A stretch of DNA of 64,000 nucleotides, taken from Arcanobacterium canis. Lineage in GTDB: Bacteria > Actinomycetota > Actinomycetes > Actinomycetales > Actinomycetaceae. Location of the stretch: contig NZ_CP121208.1 of the NCBI RefSeq assembly GCF_029625435.1, positions 1,364,001 through 1,428,000 on the forward strand, read 5' to 3'. The notes under the pieces are model-generated. The model made no database searches and was not told the origin of the DNA. It worked only from the letters and a program-made list of their open reading frames with translations. Shown here one piece after another: positions 53,851 to 62,747 of the stretch (the stretch's first letter is position 1; each line of letters begins with the position of its first letter). Both the position numbers and the translations under genes were made by a program.

Positions 53851-55032
53851 ATGAATTATTTCAAACACTTGACGAAGGATGAGATCGTCCCCCTCGTCAT
53901 GTCCTATTTTTGGTTAACCCTGCTCATTCCCTCAATCGTTTTCATTTTTTGTAGCGATTTGGAGATGCATCAGCGAGTCCTGGGTTTGCTCGGAGAGGCT
54001 AGCTTCATTGCGATCTATGTGTATTTGTTCGCTAAGGCAATTATTTTCAAAGCAGAGATGAAAGTGCGCAGCGGCGTCGCAGTTGGCGTGATTCTGGCAC
54101 TTATTGCAATGAGTTTGTATCCAATCATTGGATGGCAAGCGTTTATCTACCTCAACTTTGTGTTGCCGGTGTGGAATTTTCGGGTACCTTTGCGTTTAGC
54201 AATGTGGTTGGGCGGAGTGCTTATTGCTGCGGCCACCATTTTTCTGATTTGGCTGGGAGAAACTTCATGGGGGTATATCTTTAGCGCGATCGGAGTTTTT
54301 GTGATCACTGCAGGTACACGATTCTTAGAAGATGTAGGCGATCGGCAAATCCAGCTGCAAGCACGGCTCGCGGTGCTCGAAGAACGCGATCGGATGGCTC
54401 GTGACATTCACGATCTGCTTGGCCATTCCCTCACTGTGATCACCTTGAAATCTGAGCTCACCTCACGGCTCCTTGAGAAAGATCCGGCAGCAGCGCGCGC
54501 TGAGTTAGCGCAGATTTCCACTCTCTCGCGAGAAGCGATTGCTGAAGTGCGCGCAACTGTTGCGGGCCTGCGTGAGCGAAGTTTAGACCAAGAATTAAAT
54601 GATGCCCAGGTAGCCTTGCAACAATCCGGAATCGCGGTGAAGGTTATCAACGACGGCGTTAGCACACGTTTTGAACAGCTCTTCGCATGGATTGTGCGTG
54701 AATGTGTTACCAATATTATTCGATATTCAGATGCTAGTAAGGTAACTATCGAAATCTCGGAATGTGCGCTACAGATAAACGATAACGGGCGCGGATTCCC
54801 CGATTTTTGCGACAACGTGCGGTCTGACGTCACGCCTCCTCATGCGGAGCGTAACCCATCAGTTTCTGCTGGTGACGCCGGTACGTTGCGCTCAGCTGCA
54901 GGCAACGGTCTTCGTGGGATCCTCGAACGCGTGACTCTCGCTGGAGGTCACGTACACTTTTACAATGACCCCGGCGCTACAGTCACTGTGGAAATGATGG
55001 CGCACGCCCTACCAAATCGCGGCCTCGACTGA
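53851..55032 (+). CDS. Sensor histidine kinase, NarL/DesK type
   Basis: A 393-residue kinase. Five or six membrane segments fill residues about 15-165. The HisKA_3 phosphoacceptor reads EERDRMARDIHDLLGHSLTVI with His at the DIHD position, and the ATP-binding domain has IRYSDASKVTI, NDNGRGFPDF and GLRGILERV. The input domain is almost entirely membrane-embedded, which suits detection of membrane-active compounds. Encoded with its response regulator 16 bases downstream. Confidence 0.9.
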   Translation: MNYFKHLTKDEIVPLVMSYFWLTLLIPSIVFIFCSDLEMHQRVLGLLGEASFIAIYVYLFAKAIIFKAEMKVRSGVAVGVILALIAMSLYPIIGWQAFIYLNFVLPVWNFRVPLRLAMWLGGVLIAAATIFLIWLGETSWGYIFSAIGVFVITAGTRFLEDVGDRQIQLQARLAVLEERDRMARDIHDLLGHSLTVITLKSELTSRLLEKDPAAARAELAQISTLSREAIAEVRATVAGLRERSLDQELNDAQVALQQSGIAVKVINDGVSTRFEQLFAWIVRECVTNIIRYSDASKVTIEISECALQINDNGRGFPDFCDNVRSDVTPPHAERNPSVSAGDAGTLRSAAGNGLRGILERVTLAGGHVHFYNDPGATVTVEMMAHALPNRGLD

Positions 55033-55048
55033 TGAACGGAGCAATTCA

Positions 55049-55651
55049 ATGATCAAAGTTCTCATTGCTGACGATCAAGCAATGATCCGCGGAGCATTCG
55101 CGGCTTTGCTTTCTTTCGAGGATGACATTCAGGTTGTTGGCGAAGCCGCGCGCGGGGATGAAGTTGTCGCAGCGGTAGAAAAATTTACCCCCGACGTCGT
55201 CCTCCTTGATATTGAGATGCCTGGACTCAGTGGTATCGACGCAGCCAATGAGCTCCTTCGTCGTTATGGGGTGCGAGTCTTGATCGTGACAACATTCGGG
55301 AGAGCCGGGTACGTGCGCCGCGCCCTGGACTTGGGTGTACATGGATTCATTTTGAAAGACGCACCTGTCGAGGAGTTACTACAAGCGATTCGTGATGTTT
55401 ATGCCGGAGGTCATGTGGTTGATCCTTCACTAGCAACACAGTCTTTGTTCGCTGGGACAAATCCTCTCACCACACGTGAACAGGAGGTGTTACGCGTTGC
55501 ACTGACGGGATTGCCGGTTGCAGAAATTGCACAACGCGTCTTCCTGACGCCGGGAACGGTTCGTAACTATCTCTCGTCGGCGATCGGCAAGACGGGAGCG
55601 ACGACACGGATGGAAGCTGCGCGCATCGCACACAGCAACGGCTGGCTCTAA
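55049..55651 (+). CDS. Response regulator, NarL/LuxR type
   Basis: A 200-residue regulator. The receiver domain has IADDQAMIRG and phosphoacceptor Asp in VVLLDIEMPG; the C-terminal helix-turn-helix reads LTTREQEVLRVALTGLPVAEI and TPGTVRNYLSSAIGK. Ends the exporter/two-component operon and probably controls the exporter genes upstream of it. Ribosome site GGAG lies 11 bases before the ATG. Confidence 0.9.
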   Translation: MIKVLIADDQAMIRGAFAALLSFEDDIQVVGEAARGDEVVAAVEKFTPDVVLLDIEMPGLSGIDAANELLRRYGVRVLIVTTFGRAGYVRRALDLGVHGFILKDAPVEELLQAIRDVYAGGHVVDPSLATQSLFAGTNPLTTREQEVLRVALTGLPVAEIAQRVFLTPGTVRNYLSSAIGKTGATTRMEAARIAHSNGWL

Positions 55652-55682
55652 TGATTTCATCAAGATTCTCGCGGGTTATAGC

Positions 55683-55736
55683 GAAGTGGTCCGGGTTTTG
55701 TTCTGTTTAGGCGGATGGGGAAATCTGGCCCACTTC
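55683..55736 (+). terminator. Imperfect hairpin after response regulator
   Basis: Sixteen-base arms (55683-55698 with 55721-55736) pair with one mismatch and two G-U pairs; no T-run follows. It could end the exporter/two-component operon, with low certainty. Confidence 0.3.
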
Positions 55737-55874
55737 AGCCCGCCGTGTCCGAGCCGTAGAAACCTTTACAGCGTCTTGGACTGTTGATGAAAACGGATCA
55801 AAAATTAACACTGACGACAAAATTTATGGTAAACGCATAATTCAACAGTGTTTACTCACGGTGAAGGCAAGAAG

Positions 55875-55934
55875 ATGATTCGTATTATCGTGGCTAACAA
55901 AACCGGAAACATTATCACGGTAACGGAAAGCTGA
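55875..55934 (+). pseudogene. DUF4258-like C-terminal fragment
   Basis: A 19-codon frame MIRIIVANKTGNIITVTES preceded in frame by HGEGKK without a convincing start. The pattern of a lysine-rich loop, a V/I-rich strand, TG and IITV is the C-terminal end of DUF4258 proteins. DUF4258 genes frequently precede DUF2283 genes, and one follows here after five bases, so this is probably a decayed partner. Confidence 0.45.
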
Positions 55935-55939
55935 AACTC

Positions 55940-56164
55940 ATGCATCTAACATATGACAGAGAAGCCGACGCTGCTTATATCACTTTCGGTAAAAGCATTG
56001 AACCAAACGAGGCGTCTTCGCAGGTATCATTCATTGAGACCCCTAACGGGCAAACACAAGTGACGATAGATGTTGATAGCGAAGGATACCTTCTCGGGAT
56101 AGAGATACTCTCAGCCTCAGCCGGTTTACGTGAAGATATTCTGAATGAAGCGTGTCATCTCTGA
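55940..56164 (+). CDS. DUF2283 family protein
   Basis: A 74-residue protein with the DUF2283 pattern: MHLTYDREADAAYITFGKS, then IDVDSEGYLLGIEILSAS. Such proteins are small, cytoplasmic, and found in pairs with DUF4258 proteins, in a possible toxin-antitoxin-like or regulatory module; their activity is not established. The partner here appears truncated, leaving this gene alone. No strong ribosome site. Confidence 0.8.
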   Translation: MHLTYDREADAAYITFGKSIEPNEASSQVSFIETPNGQTQVTIDVDSEGYLLGIEILSASAGLREDILNEACHL

Positions 56165-56420
56165 TCGTTGCCAAATAGTGTTTTCTTTAAAAACCTCTAG
56201 GTAATTTAAAGTATGACTTTCTGGTGTTTTTGCAGGTCTGGTAGCCGTGGTCACGCGATCAGCTCTGGTTACAGCTTCTTTTTTCGGGGCGACGTCGTCT
56301 GATCGTCTGGTGACGGAGCGTAACGCGATGCAAATGCTGCTGTGAGGGTAATGCATTTCCTCAGGTGATCCGCAACGGCCGTGACGAACTCATCGGCTTG
56401 CCTCAAGCGATGCGCTCTGG

Positions 56421-56813
56421 TTAGGCGTCATCTGCCGTGGTATTCCGGGGGTGACGTCGGTAGAAGTAGTTGGTGAAGAAGATGACGAAGAAGCCGATGA
56501 ACACGCCGTTGAAAAACATCGACCAGCCCCACTCGGTGACGGGAAGAACGAGCTCTTTAGTGGCGAACAGCAATCCCAGCGGGATGCTCATCACGGCGTC
56601 AAGAATGAAGCCACGTGCTCCCGTCACCGTTGTGGCAAGAGAACGCACGCCACGATAAGCCGCCACATAGATCACGCACACCACTACGAGGAACCACAGC
56701 GAAAGATCCACATGCCTGCTGATTGCCTCAACTCCAAGAGCAGTGACAAACGCACCGCCGGCAAGCAACGCAAGCGTCAACACACGTGATTTCCAATCCG
56801 AGTTCGGCTTCAT
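56421..56813 (-). CDS. Small four-TM membrane protein of unknown function
   Basis: A 130-residue protein with about four membrane spans (VLTLALLAGGAFVTALGV, LWFLVVVCVIYVAAY, ILDAVMSIPLGLLFA, MFFNGVFIGFFVIFFTNYFY) and a basic C-terminus. No family recognised. The start is uncertain: GGAGG lies 11 bases before the ATG at 56813, which I prefer, and immediately before the ATG at 56822. Single gene, divergent from glgE. Confidence 0.65.
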   Translation of the reverse strand: MKPNSDWKSRVLTLALLAGGAFVTALGVEAISRHVDLSLWFLVVVCVIYVAAYRGVRSLATTVTGARGFILDAVMSIPLGLLFATKELVLPVTEWGWSMFFNGVFIGFFVIFFTNYFYRRHPRNTTADDA

Positions 56814-56822
56814 CCGCAACAT

Positions 56823-57172
56823 CACCTCCAGCCCGTTCAATTTTACATGACGAACCAGCCCCCGGTAACAGCGAAGAATCCTGCACATTCAGCACCGTTC
56901 GAGAATTCGAAGGGCTAACGGGGGAGCTAAATGGTGCGTCGTGAAGAAGCTTGAAGTCTGAGCTGATGCGCTGGACATACTTCGTCCGGTTCACCTTCAC
57001 TGAATCTGGTGCTCAGTGAGTCGTTTCTTCACGCAGCTTCAACCCGGCGAGGGGCCCTGCAAGCCTCGAAAAAACTCCGCGCCCCACCATAAGTCTACAT
57101 ATGGCAGAGCTTTACCTATCTGGACCCAAAGTGAACGCAAATTTCTGTCATACCCTCAGGTAAAATATCAAC
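56823..57172. other. Intergenic region upstream of glgE
   Basis: 350 bases between the four-TM gene and glgE without a supported gene. It should contain the promoter of the glgE-treS operon; no clear operator seen. Confidence 0.4.
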
Positions 57173-59323
57173 GTGAGTATTTTTAACCGTAAGAGCAAGC
57201 ATTCGTCGACGGCGCCGGGCAACCCGTTTGGCGTTCCTCACCCGGCTCCGTTTGCACCGGTTGGCCGAATCCCGATCGTCGATATCTTTCCTTCCCTCGC
57301 CGGCGGAGCATGGCCAGTGAAGGGAACTGAATACGAAGCTTTCCCCGTTCGCGCCACAATTTTCCGTGAAGGTCACGATCTTTTCGCTGCCGAAGCAGTC
57401 CTCGTCGATCCTGCAGGCAACATCGCCCAACGCGTGCCGATGATCGATATTGCACCTGGCCTGCGCCGTCATGAAGCCTGGCTCACCCCAACCACGCCAG
57501 GAAAGTGGAGCTTCTATATCAGCGCATGGTCAGATCCGTGGGCCACGTGGCAGCACAACGCCCAAATCAAGCTCGCAGCCGGTCAAGACATCGAGCTAGT
57601 TTTCCTTGAAGGTCGTGAACTCCTTGTGCGCGCAGCGGCGAGCGCACCGGTGTCGTCAGGAGAACACGAAACGTTCCTTGCCGCGGCCGATGCCGCAATG
57701 AACACCTCAGCAAGCGCAAACGAGCGTTACGCAAGTGCCACAAACCCTTCTGTTATCGAAGCTTTGAAGTCCTACCCACTTCGCGATTTCGAAACGCACT
57801 CTGCCCTGTTCCCTGTGGCAGTTGACCGCGAACGTGCACTCGTAGGCTCGTGGTACGAGATTTTCCCACGTTCGGTCGGTGCCACCCAAAACCCTGACGG
57901 CTCGTGGAATTCGGGAACCTTACGCACCGCCGCGCAAGACCTCGATCGCATCGCCAACATGGGATTCGAGGTTGTCTACCTCACCCCCATCCACCCAATC
58001 GGAACCACCGCACGCAAGGGAAAGAACAACTCCCTCACCGCTCTCGAAGGCGAACCCGGCAGCCCCTACGCCATCGGTTCTCCCGACGGCGGTCACGATG
58101 CGATCGATCCGAATCTTGGCACCTTCGAAGACTTCGATGCCTTCGTTTCCCGTGCTCATAACCTCGGGATGGAAGTCGCATTGGATCTGGCGTTGCAGTG
58201 CTCCCCCGATCATCCGTGGGTGAGAGAGCATCCGCAGTGGTTCACCACCCGTGCAGATGGCACGATCGCATACGCAGAGAACCCACCGAAGAAGTATCAA
58301 GATATCTACCCGCTGAATTTCGACAATGACCCCGAAGGTATCTATCAGGAAATCGTACGGATCCTCGAACTGTGGATTTCACATGGAGTGACGCTTTTCC
58401 GCGTAGACAATCCACACACCAAGCCGGTCGCCTTCTGGCAGCGTCTGCTCGCCGAATTCCGCGAGCGCCATCCGAATATCATTTTCCTTGCTGAAGCCTT
58501 CACTGTGCCGCCAATGATGCAAACTCTCGGAGCGGTTGGCTTCCACCAGAGCTACACCTATTTTGCGTGGCGCAATGAACGTGGCGAATTCGAGGACTAC
58601 CTGCGCGAGCTCGCTAACGAATCAGATTCACGTCTTCGCCCTGCATTCTGGCCAACCACGCACGATATTCTCACGCCGTACATGCAAAACGGCGGGCGTA
58701 ATGCTTTCATGATTCGTGCGATCCTTGCAGCAACAGGCTCACCCACCTGGGGAATCTACAACGGCTACGAGCTGGTCGAACGTGAACCGCGCCCCGGATT
58801 CGAAGAACAGATCGACAACGAAAAGTACGAGTATAAGCCTCGCAATTATGAGGCTGTGCGCCGCAACGGAATCCAGGATCTCCTCACGAAGCTCAATGAC
58901 ATCCGTTCGCGTCACCTCGCGCTTCGCCGCCTACGCAACGTCCACATCAACGGCTCCACCGATGAGAAGATCGTGTCGTTTACCAAGATCGCACGTCGCA
59001 GCGAAGTTGCTCACCCGCAAGCAGCGAGCCCCAATAGCGCGCACCTCGTTGGCGCTCCTTGGCCCGCCGTCGTCGAACCGAATCCGAATGACATCGCCGA
59101 CGCAGTGATTGTGGTTGCCAACCTCGATGCTTACACGGCCCGTGCGGCCATTCTCCAACTCGATCTGAGTGTGTTTGGAGCGCGCTCACGCGGGGATGAG
59201 CCTGTGCTCGAAGTGACCGACGAGCTCACAGGTGAAACCTACTATTGGAATGACCACCCGTTCGTTCGTCTCGATCCTTCGGATCGTCCCGCTCATATCC
59301 TCTCTGTGAAGGTGATGAAGTGA
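57173..59323 (+). CDS. glgE: Alpha-1,4-glucan:maltose-1-phosphate maltosyltransferase GlgE
   Basis: A 716-residue GH13_3 enzyme that extends glucans with maltose from maltose-1-phosphate. An N-terminal domain (about 30-135, [21 protein letters not shown]) and dimerisation insert precede the barrel. The nucleophile is in [18 protein letters not shown] and the acid/base in [12 protein letters not shown]; both match GlgE. GTG start with a weak ribosome site. It overlaps treS by four bases, so the maltosyltransferase and the trehalose-maltose interconverting enzyme are co-translated. Confidence 0.95.
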   Translation: MSIFNRKSKHSSTAPGNPFGVPHPAPFAPVGRIPIVDIFPSLAGGAWPVKGTEYEAFPVRATIFREGHDLFAAEAVLVDPAGNIAQRVPMIDIAPGLRRHEAWLTPTTPGKWSFYISAWSDPWATWQHNAQIKLAAGQDIELVFLEGRELLVRAAASAPVSSGEHETFLAAADAAMNTSASANERYASATNPSVIEALKSYPLRDFETHSALFPVAVDRERALVGSWYEIFPRSVGATQNPDGSWNSGTLRTAAQDLDRIANMGFEVVYLTPIHPIGTTARKGKNNSLTALEGEPGSPYAIGSPDGGHDAIDPNLGTFEDFDAFVSRAHNLGMEVALDLALQCSPDHPWVREHPQWFTTRADGTIAYAENPPKKYQDIYPLNFDNDPEGIYQEIVRILELWISHGVTLFRVDNPHTKPVAFWQRLLAEFRERHPNIIFLAEAFTVPPMMQTLGAVGFHQSYTYFAWRNERGEFEDYLRELANESDSRLRPAFWPTTHDILTPYMQNGGRNAFMIRAILAATGSPTWGIYNGYELVEREPRPGFEEQIDNEKYEYKPRNYEAVRRNGIQDLLTKLNDIRSRHLALRRLRNVHINGSTDEKIVSFTKIARRSEVAHPQAASPNSAHLVGAPWPAVVEPNPNDIADAVIVVANLDAYTARAAILQLDLSVFGARSRGDEPVLEVTDELTGETYYWNDHPFVRLDPSDRPAHILSVKVMK

Positions 59324-61101
59324 CCTCCAAAATAACGTTCCCATCAACTCAGCGCAACGGATTGGACAGTGATCCCGAGTGGTACCGCAGCGCCGTCTTC
59401 TATGAGGTGTTGTTGCGCGCGTTTGGCGACACCACAGGATCAGGCGTCGGTGATCTCAAAGGCTTGACTTCGCACCTCGACTACCTTGAGTGGCTCGGAG
59501 TGGACTGCATCTGGATCCCTCCTTTCTACCCCTCCCCGATGCGCGATGGCGGATACGACATCTCTGATTACAAGAACGTCGATCCGATTTATGGTTCACT
59601 GGATGATTTCCAGGCTCTCGTCGATGCAGCACACAAACGCGGTATCCGCATCATCATCGATCTCGTGATGAACCATACCTCGGATGCTCACCCATGGTTC
59701 CAGGCATCGCGCACAGATCCGACCGGGCCGTACGGTGACTTCTACGTCTGGGCAGACACCGACGAGGGATACTCCGATGCGCGCATCATCTTCGTGGATA
59801 CCGAAACGTCAAACTGGACTTACGATTCTGTGCGTGGCCAGTACTATTGGCACCGGTTCTTCTCCCACCAGCCTGATTTGAACTATGAAAATCCCAAAGT
59901 TCGCGAGGCCATGTTTGACATGGTGCGTTTCTGGGCACGCATGGGACTCGACGGCTTCCGCCTTGACGCAGTCCCGTATCTTTTCGAAGAAGAGGGCACG
60001 AACTGCGAAAACCTCCCGCAAACACACGCTTTTCTCGCTGATCTTCGAGCAATGATCGATTCGGAATTCCCCGGAACGATTCTTCTCGCGGAGGCGAATC
60101 AGTGGCCAGCCGACGTCGTTGAGTACTTCGGTACGGAGGAACGCCCTGAATGCCATATGTGTTTCCACTTCCCCGTGATGCCACGTATTTACTACGCGCT
60201 TCGCGACGAACGCGCACGCGCTATCCGTGACATTCTGCGCGACACTCCCCAACCGCCTGCAGGTGGCCAGTGGGGAACGTTCCTGCGCAACCATGATGAG
60301 CTCACTCTCGAAATGGTGACAAATGACGAACGTATCGCCATGTATGGCTGGTACGCCTCCGACCCACGAATGCGCGCCAACGTCGGCATCCGACGCCGCC
60401 TGGCACCTCTGTTAGAAAACTCGCGCCCACAGATCGAGTTGGCGAATGCGCTGCTCCTCTCCCTCCCAGGCAGCCCGTACCTGTACTACGGCGACGAAAT
60501 CGGGATGGGCGATAATATCTGGCTTCCAGATCGCGATTCCGTGCGTACTCCAATGCAATGGAGCCCTGATCGCAACGCCGGTTTCTCCGACGCCGATCCG
60601 GGCAAGCTCTATCTCCCCACAATCCAATCACTCGTCTACCATTACCAGGCGATCAACGTGGAAGCGCAAGTTGCGCAGCCCAACTCACTCCTTCACTGGA
60701 ACCACGACATCCTCGCAGTTCGTGATCGTTACCCGGTGCTCGGAAGTGGCGATTTCACACTGCTCGATACGTCCAACGAATCTGTATTGGCATTTCTCCG
60801 CTCAAACGGTGACCAAGTTGTGCTGTGTGCAATGAACCTTGCCTCCACGCCACGTTCAGTCACGGTGGATGTCCCCGGCTACGAGGGGTGGCAAAGCTGG
60901 GACACATTTGGAGGCGGAGAATTCCCGAGCATCACTGATCGTGGTGAGATGACGTTGACGCTCTCTGCCTGCGATTTCTTCTGGCTCGAATTGACCAATC
61001 CGGCAGCTTCGCAGGCTCCAATCGCCCCTGAAGAAGCCGATCTCGACAATCCCGGTGTCGGACAGGCATTCGACGCCGCAACCGGCGAGTTACTTGAATG
61101 A
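59320..61101 (+). CDS. treS: Trehalose synthase TreS
   Basis: A 593-residue GH13_16 enzyme converting trehalose and maltose. Motifs: [31 protein letters not shown], nucleophile in [16 protein letters not shown], acid/base in [18 protein letters not shown], and [15 protein letters not shown] start overlaps the glgE stop. It feeds maltose to the kinase encoded next. There is no fused maltokinase domain, consistent with the separate gene at 61194. A hairpin lies between them. Confidence 0.95.
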   Translation: MTSKITFPSTQRNGLDSDPEWYRSAVFYEVLLRAFGDTTGSGVGDLKGLTSHLDYLEWLGVDCIWIPPFYPSPMRDGGYDISDYKNVDPIYGSLDDFQALVDAAHKRGIRIIIDLVMNHTSDAHPWFQASRTDPTGPYGDFYVWADTDEGYSDARIIFVDTETSNWTYDSVRGQYYWHRFFSHQPDLNYENPKVREAMFDMVRFWARMGLDGFRLDAVPYLFEEEGTNCENLPQTHAFLADLRAMIDSEFPGTILLAEANQWPADVVEYFGTEERPECHMCFHFPVMPRIYYALRDERARAIRDILRDTPQPPAGGQWGTFLRNHDELTLEMVTNDERIAMYGWYASDPRMRANVGIRRRLAPLLENSRPQIELANALLLSLPGSPYLYYGDEIGMGDNIWLPDRDSVRTPMQWSPDRNAGFSDADPGKLYLPTIQSLVYHYQAINVEAQVAQPNSLLHWNHDILAVRDRYPVLGSGDFTLLDTSNESVLAFLRSNGDQVVLCAMNLASTPRSVTVDVPGYEGWQSWDTFGGGEFPSITDRGEMTLTLSACDFFWLELTNPAASQAPIAPEEADLDNPGVGQAFDAATGELLE

Positions 61102-61106
61102 GGGGC

Positions 61107-61136
61107 ACACGGCTCAGGCATTTGCTTGAGCCGTGT
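61107..61136 (+). terminator. Hairpin between treS and maltokinase gene
   Basis: A 10-bp perfect stem (61107-61116 with 61127-61136) with a 10-base loop, followed by TCTCTTA. It could attenuate or end glgE-treS transcription, giving the kinase its own promoter. Confidence 0.55.
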
Positions 61137-61193
61137 TCTCTTATCAAAAACATCCAACGAATTTAAAAAGCCATACTCCTGAAGGAGGAAAAT

Positions 61194-62552
61194 ATGGACT
61201 TCCATCAAGGAACAGAGTCCTGGCAGGATGCCACATTAATCGAGAACATCATGCGTCAGGCCCGTTGGTATCGCGGTCATAACCCGCATGTCGAGTTCGG
61301 CCCATGGGCGCAAACGGGCAACACCAGCGCGTCAATTATTCTCCAGCTCGTTCAAAGCGAAGGGCTAGTCTATCAATTACCCCTCTATCTGACAGCTCCC
61401 ACCGCTGCCGACCACGAATTGCCCGGTTACATTGGACCAGCAGGAAATCTCAGCGTTTTCGACGCAACAGAGCATCCCTTCGGTCGTGAAGCAATTTACG
61501 AAGCGATTCTTGGCAATGTCACATGGGAAGGTCCTCTTCCAGTTGGCGCTCACACCTTGCGAGGGAAATCGGCACAACTTCCGCAAGTCGCTGAGTCGCA
61601 CAAGCTCTCGTCTGAACAGTCCAATACGTCAGTGATCTACACCTTCGCCGCTCACACTTGTGGAAAAGTTTCTCCATTCACCGCAAACGCTGAAAACACA
61701 AGCAGCTCTGAAAGCGCAGGAATCATCATCAAGTTGTTCAGGGTCGTCGATTTCGGCAAAAACCCCGATGTCGAGCTTATGGAAGGCCTAGAAAAGCTTG
61801 GCACACGGGCCATACCACGCCAGTACGGCTCAATTTTTGCCGACGCCGATGGTCATATCGATCTCGGAGTGGCCGCTGAGTTCCTTGCAGGTTCCGCCGA
61901 TGCATGGCAGGTTCTCACTGCCCAGGCATCCAGTTCGTCGGACCTCGTTGATCGATCACAGATCGTTGAGTTGGGTTCCATGACACGCGATATTCATCAT
62001 GCTCTGCGTCAAGCTTTTTCAACAACGCCGGTGACTGATGATGTCAAGACACAACTTCGCCATGTTTGGCAGGAACGCCTTGAGCAGGCAGTCAACGACG
62101 CTCCCCAACTTCGTTCTCAGAAGAAAGCCATTGAGTCAGTTTTTGACTCTGCATTGGCAGGTCAGTGGCCTCAGCTTTCTCGAATTCATGGTGACTTCCA
62201 CTTGGGGCAAGTTCTGCGGTCCCCTAACCGAGGGTGGGTTGCACTGGATTTTGAAGGCGAACCACTACGATCTCTTGAGTCCCGTCGGCTCCCAGATCTG
62301 CCACTGCGCGATGTCGCAGGAATGTTACGTTCTTTTGACTACGTTGCCGGCGCCACCGGCGTCGGCGGACAGTGGGCAACGCAAGCACGTGCGGCGTTCC
62401 TCGAAGGATACGGACCTGTCTCAAGCCAAGAACTACTCGACGCTCTCGAGCTTGACAAGGCGCTGTACGAAGTGAGTTACGAAGCTGCATCGCGCCCTGA
62501 CTGGATCCACATTCCTCTTTCTGGAATCGAAAATTTATTGCACGGAAAGTGA
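61194..62552 (+). CDS. mak: Maltokinase Mak (Pep2)
   Basis: A 452-residue aminoglycoside-phosphotransferase-like kinase that makes maltose-1-phosphate for GlgE. The catalytic loop reads RIHGDFHLGQVLR and the metal site ALDFEGEPLRSLESRR; the N-terminal cap (about 1-110) is typical of Mak. The ATG has GGAGG five bases before it. The gene lies between treS and glgB, the standard order of the GlgE pathway. Confidence 0.9.
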   Translation: MDFHQGTESWQDATLIENIMRQARWYRGHNPHVEFGPWAQTGNTSASIILQLVQSEGLVYQLPLYLTAPTAADHELPGYIGPAGNLSVFDATEHPFGREAIYEAILGNVTWEGPLPVGAHTLRGKSAQLPQVAESHKLSSEQSNTSVIYTFAAHTCGKVSPFTANAENTSSSESAGIIIKLFRVVDFGKNPDVELMEGLEKLGTRAIPRQYGSIFADADGHIDLGVAAEFLAGSADAWQVLTAQASSSSDLVDRSQIVELGSMTRDIHHALRQAFSTTPVTDDVKTQLRHVWQERLEQAVNDAPQLRSQKKAIESVFDSALAGQWPQLSRIHGDFHLGQVLRSPNRGWVALDFEGEPLRSLESRRLPDLPLRDVAGMLRSFDYVAGATGVGGQWATQARAAFLEGYGPVSSQELLDALELDKALYEVSYEAASRPDWIHIPLSGIENLLHGK

Positions 62553-62560
62553 AATAGACG

Positions 62561-62594
62561 TTGCCTGGCGAACCACAATCGGATCGCCAGGCAA
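62561..62594 (+). terminator. Terminator after mak
   Basis: An 11-bp perfect stem (62561-62571 with 62584-62594) with a 12-base loop, 9 bases after the stop. No long T-run. Confidence 0.65.
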
Positions 62595-62631
62595 AAGTCC
62601 CGAAACAGATTTTTGCATAGCGCAAGCAGCA

Positions 62632-62651
62632 CGAAGAATCATGATTCTTCG
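62632..62651. promoter_or_regulatory. 20-bp perfect palindrome upstream of glgB
   Basis: CGAAGAATCATGATTCTTCG is fully self-complementary and lies 96 bases before the glgB start, after the mak terminator. With no loop it is better suited as a dimeric repressor site than as a hairpin. The regulator is unknown. Confidence 0.6.
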
Positions 62652-62747
62652 CTGTCCCACCTAGGCACTCGATGCCTAACTCGGGCACAATAGTGGTAAG
62701 TATTAACGCGACTCCCCACGAGGATGTGGGCAACGAAAGAGTGAATT

